Under the pieces are notes generated by a model that saw only the letters and a list, made by a program, of their open reading frames with translations, ran no database searches and was not told the origin of the DNA. This document shows positions 19,089 to 30,010 of a stretch of DNA of 64,000 nt, in pieces. This stretch comes from an uncultured Duncaniella sp. (GTDB lineage: Bacteria > Bacteroidota > Bacteroidia > Bacteroidales > Muribaculaceae). The stretch is taken from positions 124,001-188,000 of the forward strand of contig CAJUSW010000003.1 in the NCBI GenBank assembly GCA_910589485.1. Reading direction: 5' to 3'. The position numbers and the translations under genes were made by a program. The stretch's first letter is position 1; each line of letters begins with the position of its first letter.

Positions 19089-20189
19089 ATGAAATCCATA
19101 TATCGTATTGCCCTTTTAGGCATGGCTGCAATTGCGGCATCATGCTCCAACAACGGCCCCCAATGGCACCTGAACGGCTCGATCGAAGGTCTGGCCGAAG
19201 GTGACAACATAATCCTGGAAGGAAACAACCAGGGATACTGGTACGTGATCGACACAATACATCCCTCCAAGGACGGATCCATCAAATATGCCGGAGAGCC
19301 TCATGGCTACCCCGACATTTTCCGTATCCGTGTAGGAGAGAGTTCGGTCTACTTCCCCATCGACAGTCTTGAGACTGTGACCGTAACCGCCACAGCCCCC
19401 GACATCGCAGCAAACCACACCCTGAGCGGTTCACCCCAGGCTGTGAACCTCGCCAAAGTCGACAGCATGCTCACAGCATCGGCCGCCCGTAACGGCGTGA
19501 AAGCTGTGGTTACCGACGACAACCTAAAGCGCGAGCTTGGCAAAATGATACTTGCCGATCCCGCCGGAGTGGTGAGTTACTATGTGATCAGCAAGAGCGT
19601 GGGCAACATGCCTCTGTTCAACCCCACAACCTCGGTTGACCACCGCATCATCGGGGCTGTAGCAAATTCTTACGCCCAGTTGCGCCCCAACGATCCGCGC
19701 ACAAAATATCTCACCAAACTCTATCTCAATAACCGCCGACCCAGCGAAAAAGCCGATGGAGGCCGTCAGCTGAACATCCAGGAGATTCGCGCGTTCGAGA
19801 TCAACCTGTTTGACCACAAAGGCAAACAGCACTCCCTGCTTGAACTCACAGCAAGCGGCAAACCGGTGATCCTTAATTTCACAGCCTATGCCGCCGACTG
19901 GTCGCCCGCATTCAATGTGGAGCTGAACAAGGTGTATGAAAAGTATCATGCCAACGGCCTGGAAATATATCAGGTGTCGGTTGACGAGGATGAGTACGCC
20001 TGGAAGCGCACTGCCAAGAATCTGCCTTGGATCACTGTGCTCAACAATGTGGCCAACGGAAGCAAAACCCTCTCCCAATACAATGTAGGAGCCATCCCCA
20101 CCACATTCGTATTCAACCGTGACGGTCAGCTCGTGGAACGCGTGCTCGACATCGCCGATCTCGACAAGGCCGTTGCAAAATGCATGTAA
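19089..20189 (+). CDS. TlpA-like lipoprotein with thioredoxin fold lacking the CxxC cysteines
   Basis: 366 residues with lipobox IAASCSNN. The N-terminal part (about 25-115) resembles DUF4369, a beta domain found before TlpA-type thioredoxin domains. The C-terminal domain keeps the thioredoxin fold (VILNFTAYAADWSPAFN, YQVSVDEDEYAW, cis-Pro region GAIPTTFVFNRDG). However, WSPA at 271-274 stands where CGPC is expected, so it cannot do thiol-disulfide exchange in the normal way. It is likely an envelope binding or scaffold protein. It is 21 bases upstream of the TamB-like gene, which suggests a link to envelope assembly. Confidence 0.85.
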   Translation: MKSIYRIALLGMAAIAASCSNNGPQWHLNGSIEGLAEGDNIILEGNNQGYWYVIDTIHPSKDGSIKYAGEPHGYPDIFRIRVGESSVYFPIDSLETVTVTATAPDIAANHTLSGSPQAVNLAKVDSMLTASAARNGVKAVVTDDNLKRELGKMILADPAGVVSYYVISKSVGNMPLFNPTTSVDHRIIGAVANSYAQLRPNDPRTKYLTKLYLNNRRPSEKADGGRQLNIQEIRAFEINLFDHKGKQHSLLELTASGKPVILNFTAYAADWSPAFNVELNKVYEKYHANGLEIYQVSVDEDEYAWKRTAKNLPWITVLNNVANGSKTLSQYNVGAIPTTFVFNRDGQLVERVLDIADLDKAVAKCM

Positions 20190-20210
20190 TTTATTGGTTC
20201 TAACCACATA

Positions 20211-23200
20211 GTGAAGAGATTTTACAAAATTCTTCGCACCGTATTGGTACTGATGCTGGTGCTGCCTCTGGCAGTACCGGCTTTGCTATATATCATCCTG
20301 TCGATACCAGGAGTGCAGGCATCGCTCGGACGCAAGGCTGAGAAAGAACTCACCTCACTGCTCGGCACGGAAGTCAGCATAGGCCGTGTGGACTACTCCC
20401 CCTTCACCCGCATAGTGCTGAGGGATGTTTCCGTCAATGACTCCACCGGTCATGAAGCATTGCATGTGGGGCATCTCGGGGCAGGAATCAGCATCGGTGA
20501 GACACTGTGGAACAAACGTCTCATCATCACCTATGCCGAGATCATCGATCTGCAGCTGTCATTATGGCGCGACTCGGTGGGTGCGCCGCTCAACATCGAT
20601 CCTATACTTGCCCGATTCAAGAAAAAGGACAAAAAGGAGAAATCTCCGTTTGACTTAGCTGTCAATATGGTAGTGATACGCCGATCGGGGCTGTCATACG
20701 ACGTGCGATCCATGCCTGTACGCGAGGACGGAGCTTTTGACCCGTCTCACATAAAGGTCTATGGCTTACGTGCCGACTTGCGTGCCCCGCGCATATCCAA
20801 TGGAGAGGTCGATGTGGAAGTGAAGCGAATGGCGGCCACCGAACAATCAGGATTCACCCTCAGTTCGCTCACAGCCGCCCTCCACATGGACATGTCGGCG
20901 GCATCGCTCACCGATCTGTCCATACAGCTCCCCAACTCTTCGATAGCATTTGACAATATCGATATAGAAGGCTCACCGCTTGTCCCGGGATTCGACTTCA
21001 AGAGCGTACACACGGCCATCAGGCTACTGCCAGACTCGCATGTGGCTACCTCCGACCTCACTCCATTCGTACCCGCCCTCAATGGAATGGGCATTATCGC
21101 CGATCTCGAGTTGGAATCGACCGGCGATGTGTCGCACGTGGATATATCACGTCTCGGCGTATCGCTCCGCGACCGCAATACCTGGATCATACTTAACGGA
21201 AGCATAAGCAATTACATACGCAACCGCGACTCCATAGGCATCGAGATCGAGCGCATCACCGCCAACTTCAATATTCCCGAAGCCTTGAAGGCCATTGCGA
21301 AAATAAACGAGAAAACCGCCTCACTGGCCCAGAAACTGCAACCGCTCGCCAGCCTCGGGGATATAAACATCCTCGGGCAGATGGACGCTACGTCGAGAAG
21401 CATGGATTTCAACGGATCGATAGTAACCTCGTGCGGAAGCATTGATATCGACGCCGGAGCCATGCGTCCCACCCCCGACTCCCCACTGAGGGTGGATGGA
21501 AGCATAGCCACAATGGATCTGAACCCGTCAGGGCTCGATGCGAAATTCGCACGGCTCACAGGCATCACGCTTGAATCGACAGCCGATCTGTCCATAAGCA
21601 AGTCAGGAGCTATCGACGGTAATATCGACCTGTCCATCGATGAGGCTATATGGGACGGCATAACCTACGACAATATTGCCGGAAATGCCACCTTTGCCGG
21701 ACGACATGTCGATCTGGCCATCGACAGTGACGCACCGTTGGCCGACTTCTCGATCCGTGGAGGCTTTGACCGCGGAGGAGCCGACCCGCTCACCGAAATG
21801 TATGCCAACATACGCAACCTTGCTCTCTCGCCATTCGTCACCAAGGGGTTGTTCAAGGACTATACTCTTCAGGCCGACATCGATGCCTCGCTTCACGGCC
21901 TGAAGGCCGACGACATGGATGGCTGGCTCAACATCAAGGGATTGCACCTATATGGAACGGACGGGAACGAACGGGACCTTGACCTCCCGCTGATCTCCCT
22001 GACAGCCGAGGCCAATGACTCCCTCCACTCCCTGTCACTCACCGGCGGCCCTATTGACCTCAAAGTAAATGGAGAATTCTCCTATCCCGGACTGATCCGC
22101 GACATAAAGATGCTCGCGTCCACTGCATTACCTGCACTTGTACCCGCACCGGCCTCGAAGCACACACACACTTCCGCCAAACTTGGGAAGAATAAGACAC
22201 CGATCACTGAGAACAAAGGGTTCGATATGACGAGCCGGGCCGTGATGCATCTCGTCATCAACCCTGACACTATGATATCACGCTTCTTCCGCCTGCCGGT
22301 GGAAGTAATATATCCCCTACAGATCGAAGCCATCGCTGACAACCGCGACAACACGGCTGTGCTCATGCTCAATGCCCCCTATCTGAAGCAGAAGGACAAA
22401 CTCATAGAGGAGACAACCCTCACGGCCCGCATTGACGGAAACGACAGCACATGCTACATGGGATTCAGCTCACTCATCCCCACCAAGGATGGACAGATGG
22501 ACCTCAGCATCAAGGCCAATGGAGTCAATAATCTGATCGACACCGATATACATTGGCGCATAGACCGTAAGAGTGATTTCCACGGCGACATATCCCTTGC
22601 CTCGATATTCAGCCGTAATGAAGAGAATCAACTGCTTACCGACATCCGCATCAAGCCCGGCACATTGGTGTTCAACGACTCGGTGTGGAATGTCACTCAA
22701 GCCGATATCAATGTCAAGCCCGGCGAAATACTCGTCAGCAACCTTGGTGCTACCCGTAGCGGACAGGTGCTGGCCATCAACGGCGTAGCGGCAGCCGACT
22801 CGTTAAGCAGAATCGAGGTAGCGCTCGACCATATCGATCTCGACTACGTGTTCGAGACTTTGGCCCTGAGCGATGCCGTGAAATTCGGCGGTATAGCATC
22901 GGGACGCATCTTCGGTGAAGCCCTGCTGTCAAAGGATCCTATTCTCTACACCCCGCGCCTGCTCGTGGAAAACATGAGCTATAACAACTGTAACTTCGGT
23001 ACAGGTGACATACACAGCTGGTGGGACAACAATACAAAGACCATCACCATCGGTGCCGAGCTGAAACAGCTGAATGGAAAATACTCCAAGGTTTCGGGCA
23101 TCATAAAACCAATGAGCGAGGAACTTGATTTCACGTTCACCGCCGATGATGCACCCGCCGACTTCATGCTTCCGTTCATGTCGGCATTCACTTCGAGTGT

Positions 23201-24893
23201 CACCGGTGCCGTGTCGGGCGAAGCGCGCCTCTATGGCACATTCAAGGACCTCGACCTGTCGGGCGACATATATGCCAAGAATCTCAAAATGAAGCTCGAC
23301 TTCACCAACACCACCTACACCGTATCCGATTCAGTCCACATCACCCCAGGAGTAATCACATTCAATGACGTTATCCTCACCGACCGCGACGGCAATCAGG
23401 CAAAACTATCGGGCGAAGTGACCCACCGGTATTTCCACGACCCGTCGTTCAAGTTCAACATCACCGAGGCCAACAATATGCTCGTGTATAACGTGGGCGA
23501 GCACGACACCGAGGATCCATGGTATGGCCGTATCTACGGCACCGGATCGGCCACGGTGACCGGTGTGCCCGGAAAGATCGATATAGGAGTGAAAATGCGC
23601 ACGGCTCCCAAATCGACCTTCACGTTTGTACTAAGCGATGCCGAACAATCGGTGGAATACGACTTCATAACCCTGCGCGACCGCGACCGGGCTAAAAAGG
23701 ACTCCATAGAGGCGCTCGACCCCACTCCGCTCATCGTAAAACAACTGCGTCAGCGCATTAAACAGCAGGAGGATGGTGCCCCAACAGTGTATGCCATGGA
23801 ATTTGTGGTGGACATCACCCCCGAAGCCACCCTCAACCTGATAATGGACCCCATAGGCGGTGATAAGATCACTGCCCACGGATCAGGACATCTGCGCATG
23901 AACTATGCTTCTGACGGCGAGTTGGAGATGTATGGCGAATACACGCTCAACAAGGGATCCTACAACTTCACGCTCCAGGATATCATTATAAAGGATTTTA
24001 CCATCCTCGAAGGGAGCAAGATCACATTCCTCGGCGACCCCTATGCCGCACAGCTCAACATACGCGCATCCTATTCGCTGAACGCCAATCTGAGCGACCT
24101 CGATGAATCATTCCTCGAGGACCGCGAGCTCACGCGCACCAACGTCAAGGTCAACGCCATAATGATCGTAACAGGCGACATGAGGCAACCCGACATAAAA
24201 TTTGACCTCGAGTTCCCCACCCTCACAGCCGACACCTACCGCAAAGTACGGTCAATCATCTCGACTGATGAGATGATGTCGAGACAGATTATCTATCTGC
24301 TTGCCCTCAACCGCTTCTATACACCCGAATATATGGCCACCACCCACGGCAACGAACTCGTATCGGTAGCCTCGTCAACCCTCTCATCACGCCTCGGGTC
24401 GATGCTCGGACAGCTCAGCGACAATTGGAGCATAGCCCCGACCATTCGCAGTGACCGCGGAGACTTCTCAGATGTCGAGGTCGATGTGGCCCTTTCCAGC
24501 CAGCTTCTCGACAACCGCCTGCTGTTCAACGGCAACCTCGGCTACCGCGACAAGTCGCTCAACAACAACAGTTTCATCGGCGATTTCGACATCCGCTATC
24601 TGCTCAACCGCGCCGGCACCATACAACTCAAGGCCTACAACCGCTACAACGACCAGAACTACTACCTGAAAAGTGCCCTCACGACCCAGGGCATAGGCGT
24701 AGTGTTCAAGCGCGACTTCGACAATATATTCTCGTTCCTACGTCCATTGAGAAGGAAACTCAAGAAGAAAAAAGAGGAGGAGAAACCTGACTCAGTGGAT
24801 GTAAAAGTCAATGTAGAGCTCAACGAAAACAAGCAGGAAGAGTCGGAAGATGAATTCATAACAATACGTCCCGCCACCAAGACTGAAGATTAA
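20211..24893 (+). CDS. tamB: TamB/AsmA-like translocation and assembly protein (DUF490)
   Basis: 1560 residues starting with GTG. An N-terminal hydrophobic helix (about 10-30) anchors it in the inner membrane. The remainder is a very long beta-rich periplasmic region with repeated AsmA-like segments, and the C-terminal TamB domain shows GELEMYGEYTLNKGSYNF, FLGDPYAAQLNIRASY and RQIIYLLALNRF. Members bridge inner and outer membranes and move phospholipid or help insert outer-membrane proteins. The last 45 residues are Lys/Glu-rich. No TamA partner is in the window. GTG was chosen because translation from it gives KRFYKILRT, a normal basic start of the membrane anchor. Confidence 0.9.
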   Translation: MKRFYKILRTVLVLMLVLPLAVPALLYIILSIPGVQASLGRKAEKELTSLLGTEVSIGRVDYSPFTRIVLRDVSVNDSTGHEALHVGHLGAGISIGETLWNKRLIITYAEIIDLQLSLWRDSVGAPLNIDPILARFKKKDKKEKSPFDLAVNMVVIRRSGLSYDVRSMPVREDGAFDPSHIKVYGLRADLRAPRISNGEVDVEVKRMAATEQSGFTLSSLTAALHMDMSAASLTDLSIQLPNSSIAFDNIDIEGSPLVPGFDFKSVHTAIRLLPDSHVATSDLTPFVPALNGMGIIADLELESTGDVSHVDISRLGVSLRDRNTWIILNGSISNYIRNRDSIGIEIERITANFNIPEALKAIAKINEKTASLAQKLQPLASLGDINILGQMDATSRSMDFNGSIVTSCGSIDIDAGAMRPTPDSPLRVDGSIATMDLNPSGLDAKFARLTGITLESTADLSISKSGAIDGNIDLSIDEAIWDGITYDNIAGNATFAGRHVDLAIDSDAPLADFSIRGGFDRGGADPLTEMYANIRNLALSPFVTKGLFKDYTLQADIDASLHGLKADDMDGWLNIKGLHLYGTDGNERDLDLPLISLTAEANDSLHSLSLTGGPIDLKVNGEFSYPGLIRDIKMLASTALPALVPAPASKHTHTSAKLGKNKTPITENKGFDMTSRAVMHLVINPDTMISRFFRLPVEVIYPLQIEAIADNRDNTAVLMLNAPYLKQKDKLIEETTLTARIDGNDSTCYMGFSSLIPTKDGQMDLSIKANGVNNLIDTDIHWRIDRKSDFHGDISLASIFSRNEENQLLTDIRIKPGTLVFNDSVWNVTQADINVKPGEILVSNLGATRSGQVLAINGVAAADSLSRIEVALDHIDLDYVFETLALSDAVKFGGIASGRIFGEALLSKDPILYTPRLLVENMSYNNCNFGTGDIHSWWDNNTKTITIGAELKQLNGKYSKVSGIIKPMSEELDFTFTADDAPADFMLPFMSAFTSSVTGAVSGEARLYGTFKDLDLSGDIYAKNLKMKLDFTNTTYTVSDSVHITPGVITFNDVILTDRDGNQAKLSGEVTHRYFHDPSFKFNITEANNMLVYNVGEHDTEDPWYGRIYGTGSATVTGVPGKIDIGVKMRTAPKSTFTFVLSDAEQSVEYDFITLRDRDRAKKDSIEALDPTPLIVKQLRQRIKQQEDGAPTVYAMEFVVDITPEATLNLIMDPIGGDKITAHGSGHLRMNYASDGELEMYGEYTLNKGSYNFTLQDIIIKDFTILEGSKITFLGDPYAAQLNIRASYSLNANLSDLDESFLEDRELTRTNVKVNAIMIVTGDMRQPDIKFDLEFPTLTADTYRKVRSIISTDEMMSRQIIYLLALNRFYTPEYMATTHGNELVSVASSTLSSRLGSMLGQLSDNWSIAPTIRSDRGDFSDVEVDVALSSQLLDNRLLFNGNLGYRDKSLNNNSFIGDFDIRYLLNRAGTIQLKAYNRYNDQNYYLKSALTTQGIGVVFKRDFDNIFSFLRPLRRKLKKKKEEEKPDSVDVKVNVELNENKQEESEDEFITIRPATKTED

Positions 24894-25006
24894 CAATCCA
24901 TCCTCTCCTTCGGCAGGCCATCCATGCACTATACAATCATCAGCCCGACCATCTTAACACTGGTCACAGCACGAGGCCTCGCAACGTAACCATCAACACA
25001 AAAATA

Positions 25007-25036
25007 GCCCCGATCTGACTCACGTCACATCGGGGC
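25007..25036. terminator. Bidirectional terminator between tamB and the second SusCD operon
   Basis: GCCCCGAT pairs with ATCGGGGC. On the minus strand the stem is followed by TATTTTT, which ends the SusD transcript; it may also end tamB. Confidence 0.75.
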
Positions 25037-25101
25037 CCGTTCTTCTTTGGATATTAACACATTATCCTAAGCATTAAGTAGATCAATCAAATAAAATCAA
25101 A

Positions 25102-26508
25102 TCAAAAGTTTTGAGTCAATGACGGATTGAAATTTACAGCATTCTGCGGGAATGGCAGTACCCACAGCGGTGAATCAGGATTCATAGTATAGGATCCATA
25201 ATCCTTATAGTCATGCACACAGGGTGATGCATATGCTGTCTCAGAATTCCAACGTTTCAGATCAAAGAATGTCTCGTAGGTACAGAGCATCTCTATGCGC
25301 TTGCAATCTTGCAACAACTTCATTGCTCCGGCCTCGGTATCGGCACCGTCACGGGTGGTCAGAGACGCATATTTGCTCGGATGGATACGCTTTTCGCGTA
25401 CCTTGTCGATCAACTTCAGCCCTTCGGCATACTGGCCCTTACGTATCAGGCACTCAGCCGCAACATAGTACATCTGCTCAGCACGCATACCGAACGGATT
25501 CACGCGTGCATCACCGGAGTAAACCATCGAGCCTTCCACACCGTAAGTACGCCCCATATTGTCATCCCAATCTTCCTCACGGGAATAGTAACGCACATAG
25601 TCGCCCGGCTCGTAGAGGCTCAATGCCGCAGGCGTAATAGTGTAGCCCGACATCTCACCGGCATTCTCCTGATTCAGGAATGTGATGTACAGATAATTGT
25701 TGGGGGCATCCTCATATTTCAGCCATGTGGCTGTATTGGCGATCTCCGAGCGGTCCTCGATGGTGCCGTTGACACCCAAGGCAAGATTGGCATACTTCAG
25801 AGCCTCGTCATAGTGTTTCATCTGAAACAGGATGCGGGCACGCACACCATAGCCGAAGTCGGCCTCGAAACGTGAAGAATTATCGACAGCGGTCTGCTTC
25901 AGACATGCGAGCACATCATCGGAACAATCCTCAAGAGCCTTGGCATATACCTGATCAAGCGGAAGTTTGGTTTTCTGCACACTCACATCAGTATCGTCGA
26001 CATAAGCGATTCCTCCCAGCGTGGAAGCAGTAGCATCGTCATACTGACGGGCATAGAGATTCACAGCAAGAAAATGGAGGTAGGCTCTCATTACGCGGGC
26101 CTCGGCTATTATACGAGGTTTCTGAGATTCGTCACCTGTGGCATCGGGCATTTTAGAAATAACCACATTCATGTAATTTATATACTCGTACAGATCCCTA
26201 TATAATCCGTCGTCAGTAGCCAGATCGGCACGGTCGATCGTCTCATCGCAGAACATGTAGGCATAATAGTCCTCCTGCTTCTGATTCACCATATCGCCCA
26301 TCCTGCGCCACTGAGGTGTGGAGTTGGCAATCATATTGTCAAGTTCAAAACCACGCTGGTAATACAGCATCCATGGCTGGTTCATGAGGGTCTCGAGATC
26401 GCTGACAGAGGCAAGCGTGGTATCACCCTTGGGCACAATGTCGAGCTTGTCGTCGCACGATGAGAAGAGCATCGCAAATCCGGCAAGCAAACAATATATT
26501 TTTTTCAT
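25102..26508 (-). CDS. RagB/SusD family nutrient-binding lipoprotein
   Basis: 468 residues with lipobox MLFSSCDDK (Cys18). It is the surface lipoprotein partner of the SusC protein 25 bases upstream. Family features: KLDIVPKGDTTLAS start, EARVMRAYLHFLAVNLYARQY in the TPR-like part, RAEQMYYVAAECLIRKGQY and DCKRIEMLCTYETFFDLKRW near the C-terminus. It is the last gene of the operon; a terminator is at 25007. The ligand is unknown. Confidence 0.93.
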   Translation of the reverse strand: MKKIYCLLAGFAMLFSSCDDKLDIVPKGDTTLASVSDLETLMNQPWMLYYQRGFELDNMIANSTPQWRRMGDMVNQKQEDYYAYMFCDETIDRADLATDDGLYRDLYEYINYMNVVISKMPDATGDESQKPRIIAEARVMRAYLHFLAVNLYARQYDDATASTLGGIAYVDDTDVSVQKTKLPLDQVYAKALEDCSDDVLACLKQTAVDNSSRFEADFGYGVRARILFQMKHYDEALKYANLALGVNGTIEDRSEIANTATWLKYEDAPNNYLYITFLNQENAGEMSGYTITPAALSLYEPGDYVRYYSREEDWDDNMGRTYGVEGSMVYSGDARVNPFGMRAEQMYYVAAECLIRKGQYAEGLKLIDKVREKRIHPSKYASLTTRDGADTEAGAMKLLQDCKRIEMLCTYETFFDLKRWNSETAYASPCVHDYKDYGSYTMNPDSPLWVLPFPQNAVNFNPSLTQNF

Positions 26509-26533
26509 TTCTTATATTCGTGTAAAAAAGTGA

Positions 26534-29500
26534 TTAAAGATTGATGTATAGTCCCATGGTATAGCTGCGGGGAGTCTTGAGCTGATTCATACCTGTACTG
26601 GGATTGACAGCCTCAGGATCAAGGCTCATGCCGTTTCGGGCCCAAGTCCACACATCGTTCATCTGCACGCGCAGGCGGATATCGTTGAGGCGAAGCTTGT
26701 TACATATTTTCCGATCGAAACTGTAGGAAAGCACGAGTGTGCGCAGTTTCAGATAATCGGCATGCTGTACAGTGGCCACATCATACATTCCTATGTCAGC
26801 ATTACGCAGATAACTGCTCTTGAATCCGTTGGGCACAGCACCTTCCACGCCATTCCAGTAATCCAGCGCACTGGAAAGTATGGGAAAACCGCCGGCTGTA
26901 TAACCTCCGGCTCCGCCACAGAATGTGTTCCAGCGGTCACCGTTGACCTGCATCACGTGTCCGGCATAGAAGTTGAACATAGCCGAAAGCGAGAATCCGT
27001 TCCATGTAACCTCGGGAGTGATACCTCCAACCCATTTCGGATCAAGAGATCCGGCATAAACGCAATCCTCGATCTTGAAACTTGACGATGTAATGCTCGA
27101 AGTATTCACATTTCCCTCACTGTCGGTCCATGTACCATAAGTGATGCCATCCTTCTCCTGCAGTCCGGCGTAATTGATGCCGAAGAGCGAATTGATGGGG
27201 TAGCCGAGATGTAGGCTCGAGGTTCGATACTCGTTACCGGTGCGGGGAGTCTTGGCGATGCCTGTCACCTTATTCTGGTTGTAAGCGACATTGAATGTCA
27301 CGTTAAGTCCAATATCTTTGCGACGACGGGCAGTGAGGATACGGCCATTGAGCATGATCTCCACACCCTTATTCTCCATATTGCCATTATTGATATACAG
27401 ATCGGTCCATCCGGTGGTGACATCAAGTTCAGTTCGGGTCAAAATGTCGGAACCGCTCTTCTTGTAGAGATCCACCGAACCGTTCAGCCGGTAACCGAAG
27501 AATGCGAAATCCACGCCACCGTTCCATGTCGCGGTCTTTTCCCAACGCAACTGATCATTCGGCGGAGTCTTCAATGTGGCATACAGGTCGTTGTTGTACT
27601 TGTTGTTTCTCAACCTTGCGGTGAGATAGGATGAAATCGATGAATTGATATTTCCTGTCAGACCATAGCTGGCGCGGAGCTTGAGTGCATCAATCCATGT
27701 GAGATCGTGCATGAAAGCCTCGTTGTGGATATTCCAGCTCACACCTGCCGACCAGAGGGGACGACCACGGAATTTAGGATCGGCACCGAACAGGTCGCAC
27801 TTGTCCACACGGTAGCTTCCCGACACCGAGTAACGTCCGTCATAGACATACACGGCATTGGCATACAATGAATAGAACCTGTGAAGCACATCGAGCGATG
27901 AAAAATCCTTGGGACAACCCGAAGCGGAATGATCGGAACCAAGCGCGCCAACATTGCCCTGACCGTTTATAAAGGCCCAGTCAGCAGCAAGATTACCATT
28001 CGTAAGGCTCTGATCGTCATATCCAAGCAATGTGTTGGTTTCTCCCGTAGTATGGGTCTGGCGATATTCAAAACCGGCTATCGCATCCACGGCATGACGG
28101 CCAAACTCACGGTTAAACGCAGTCTGGGCACGGAAAGTATAGTAATTACCCTCGCGAGTGTTGGTCACGAGTGCGCCACCGTCGGGGACATGATGCACTG
28201 TAGGCTTGTTGACAGTCACAGGCCGTTGAGCCCAATGGTTGAAATCCACCCATGTCTCACCATTCATAACAGCGCCTATCCACTCATTGTAATCCATATC
28301 CTCCCACACTGTGGATGTGCCACCCTCGGTGTAAAGGTTGTAGATATTGCGCATGAAATAGGAATCCTTGGCATAATGGGTCTTTGTGTGGCTGTATATG
28401 TCCTCATATTGGAACATACCCTGAGCCGTCCATCCGGGAAGGATCTTGAACAAAGCCTGCACATAGGTGCGTATATTGGTATTGCGGTATTTCTCCATAT
28501 TCAGGCCTGTTTCCTCTACAGGATTGTAGGAATGATCCTTTAGCCCGATCTCCGAGTTGGAGAATGCCGGATTTCCGAGATATACCCCACCCTCCATACG
28601 TGAGAGCGATCCATCCTCGTTGTACATGCTCTGATACGGGAGGAACGAATTTATCTGGCCGTAAGAATCATAGGAATGTCTCTTGGACTGATTGTTGAGG
28701 ACATTCACTGAGAATGACAGATCCATCCACGATGTCACTTTCAAGTCACCCTTGTAACGGAATGTAAGGGAATTGTTATTCTCCTTCACTGTCCCGTTGT
28801 TGTCAGTCATATAGTTTACCACGATGCTCGAAGTGAGAGCCTTACCCTGAGTGCGCAACGACAGGTTGTATTGCTGGTTCACATGAGTGCGGGTGCGCAG
28901 ATCAGTGTATTCCTTACGGTAATCATTACGGCTCCAGCGGTCAAGTGTGGCATTAAGCTCCTCATCGCTGAGCTCGCCTTTATAATTTGCGGCAAGCAGG
29001 CGGGTCACAGGCGAGATATTCTCATAGCGGTTGACATCCATATCCTGGAGCACACCGTTGAGAGAACTTTGGTAGGGCTGTTCATCGAGCATGGCGTTCC
29101 AGTTGTTGCGCTCGAGCTGGATCACCTCAGCAGCCGTAGCCCACCCCATGTTGTCATACTTCTGCTTCTCGCTTATAGTGAGGTCGGCATTGAAATCAAT
29201 GGTAAGTCTCTCCTTTTTAGCCTGCTTGGTGGTGATGACGATCACTCCATTAGCCGCACGGGCTCCATAGATAGCGGCTGCCGATGCGTCCTTCAGCACA
29301 GTGACATTCTCCACGTCGTAAGGATTCACCGAGTTCATACCGCCCTCGATTGGCAGACCATCCACAACAACGAGCGGTGCTGTACTGGCATTGAATGTAC
29401 CGGCGCCACGTATCAACAGCTGATCCTCCCCTTCCTTCACACCATTGTAGGAACGGGTGCGCACAAGGCCGGGGATCGATCCTTCAAGATTACTCACAAG

Positions 29501-29965
29501 ATCCGAAGCATGACGTTTTTCAAGGTCGGCCGCTGTGAGTTTCTGATAGGAGCCGGTGGCGTTCTCTCTTTTGATATTCTGGTATCCGGTCACCACGACC
29601 TCATCCATCATATTCTCTACGGGCTGGAGTGTGATATCCAGAAGATTATGTTTCGTTGGCAATACTATCCTTGCGGTCTCCATTCCAATATATGAAATGA
29701 GGAGCACCGGATTCTTCTGCTTCGTAAGTATCGAGAAGTTTCCGTCAATATCGGTGGCTACACCCTCTTTTGAGCCTTCGATAAGTACTGTGGCTCCCGC
29801 AAGAGGCTCGCCGTCAATATCGCGGACTATACCCACGATATTTTTTTGAGTAATTTTAGCGTAAGTCTCTGCTGCCGACCTTGTATCGCTCTGCGCTACC
29901 GCCGTCAACGGTATGGCTGAAAGCATAGAGGCCACAAGCAGGATTGGCAATTGGTTTACTTTCAT
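26534..29965 (-). CDS. SusC/RagA family TonB-linked outer-membrane transporter
   Basis: 1143 residues. Signal peptide (1-24, ending TAVAQ), carboxypeptidase-D-like domain (NIVGIVRDIDGEPLAGATV), plug domain (MMDEVVVTGYQNIKRENATG, NVTVLKDASAAAIYGARAA), then a beta-barrel ending YTMGLYINL. It is paired with SusD downstream (25 bases). Only 45 bases separate it from the TlpA-like gene upstream, with no promoter seen, so it is probably read from the promoter at 31426-31457. The substrate is not evident; no glycosidase, lyase or peptidase is in the cluster. Confidence 0.95.
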   Translation of the reverse strand: MKVNQLPILLVASMLSAIPLTAVAQSDTRSAAETYAKITQKNIVGIVRDIDGEPLAGATVLIEGSKEGVATDIDGNFSILTKQKNPVLLISYIGMETARIVLPTKHNLLDITLQPVENMMDEVVVTGYQNIKRENATGSYQKLTAADLEKRHASDLVSNLEGSIPGLVRTRSYNGVKEGEDQLLIRGAGTFNASTAPLVVVDGLPIEGGMNSVNPYDVENVTVLKDASAAAIYGARAANGVIVITTKQAKKERLTIDFNADLTISEKQKYDNMGWATAAEVIQLERNNWNAMLDEQPYQSSLNGVLQDMDVNRYENISPVTRLLAANYKGELSDEELNATLDRWSRNDYRKEYTDLRTRTHVNQQYNLSLRTQGKALTSSIVVNYMTDNNGTVKENNNSLTFRYKGDLKVTSWMDLSFSVNVLNNQSKRHSYDSYGQINSFLPYQSMYNEDGSLSRMEGGVYLGNPAFSNSEIGLKDHSYNPVEETGLNMEKYRNTNIRTYVQALFKILPGWTAQGMFQYEDIYSHTKTHYAKDSYFMRNIYNLYTEGGTSTVWEDMDYNEWIGAVMNGETWVDFNHWAQRPVTVNKPTVHHVPDGGALVTNTREGNYYTFRAQTAFNREFGRHAVDAIAGFEYRQTHTTGETNTLLGYDDQSLTNGNLAADWAFINGQGNVGALGSDHSASGCPKDFSSLDVLHRFYSLYANAVYVYDGRYSVSGSYRVDKCDLFGADPKFRGRPLWSAGVSWNIHNEAFMHDLTWIDALKLRASYGLTGNINSSISSYLTARLRNNKYNNDLYATLKTPPNDQLRWEKTATWNGGVDFAFFGYRLNGSVDLYKKSGSDILTRTELDVTTGWTDLYINNGNMENKGVEIMLNGRILTARRRKDIGLNVTFNVAYNQNKVTGIAKTPRTGNEYRTSSLHLGYPINSLFGINYAGLQEKDGITYGTWTDSEGNVNTSSITSSSFKIEDCVYAGSLDPKWVGGITPEVTWNGFSLSAMFNFYAGHVMQVNGDRWNTFCGGAGGYTAGGFPILSSALDYWNGVEGAVPNGFKSSYLRNADIGMYDVATVQHADYLKLRTLVLSYSFDRKICNKLRLNDIRLRVQMNDVWTWARNGMSLDPEAVNPSTGMNQLKTPRSYTMGLYINL

Positions 29966-30010
29966 AAAACTTAGGTATTAATGTGTAAATTTGGGATATT
30001 GGTTTGTTGG

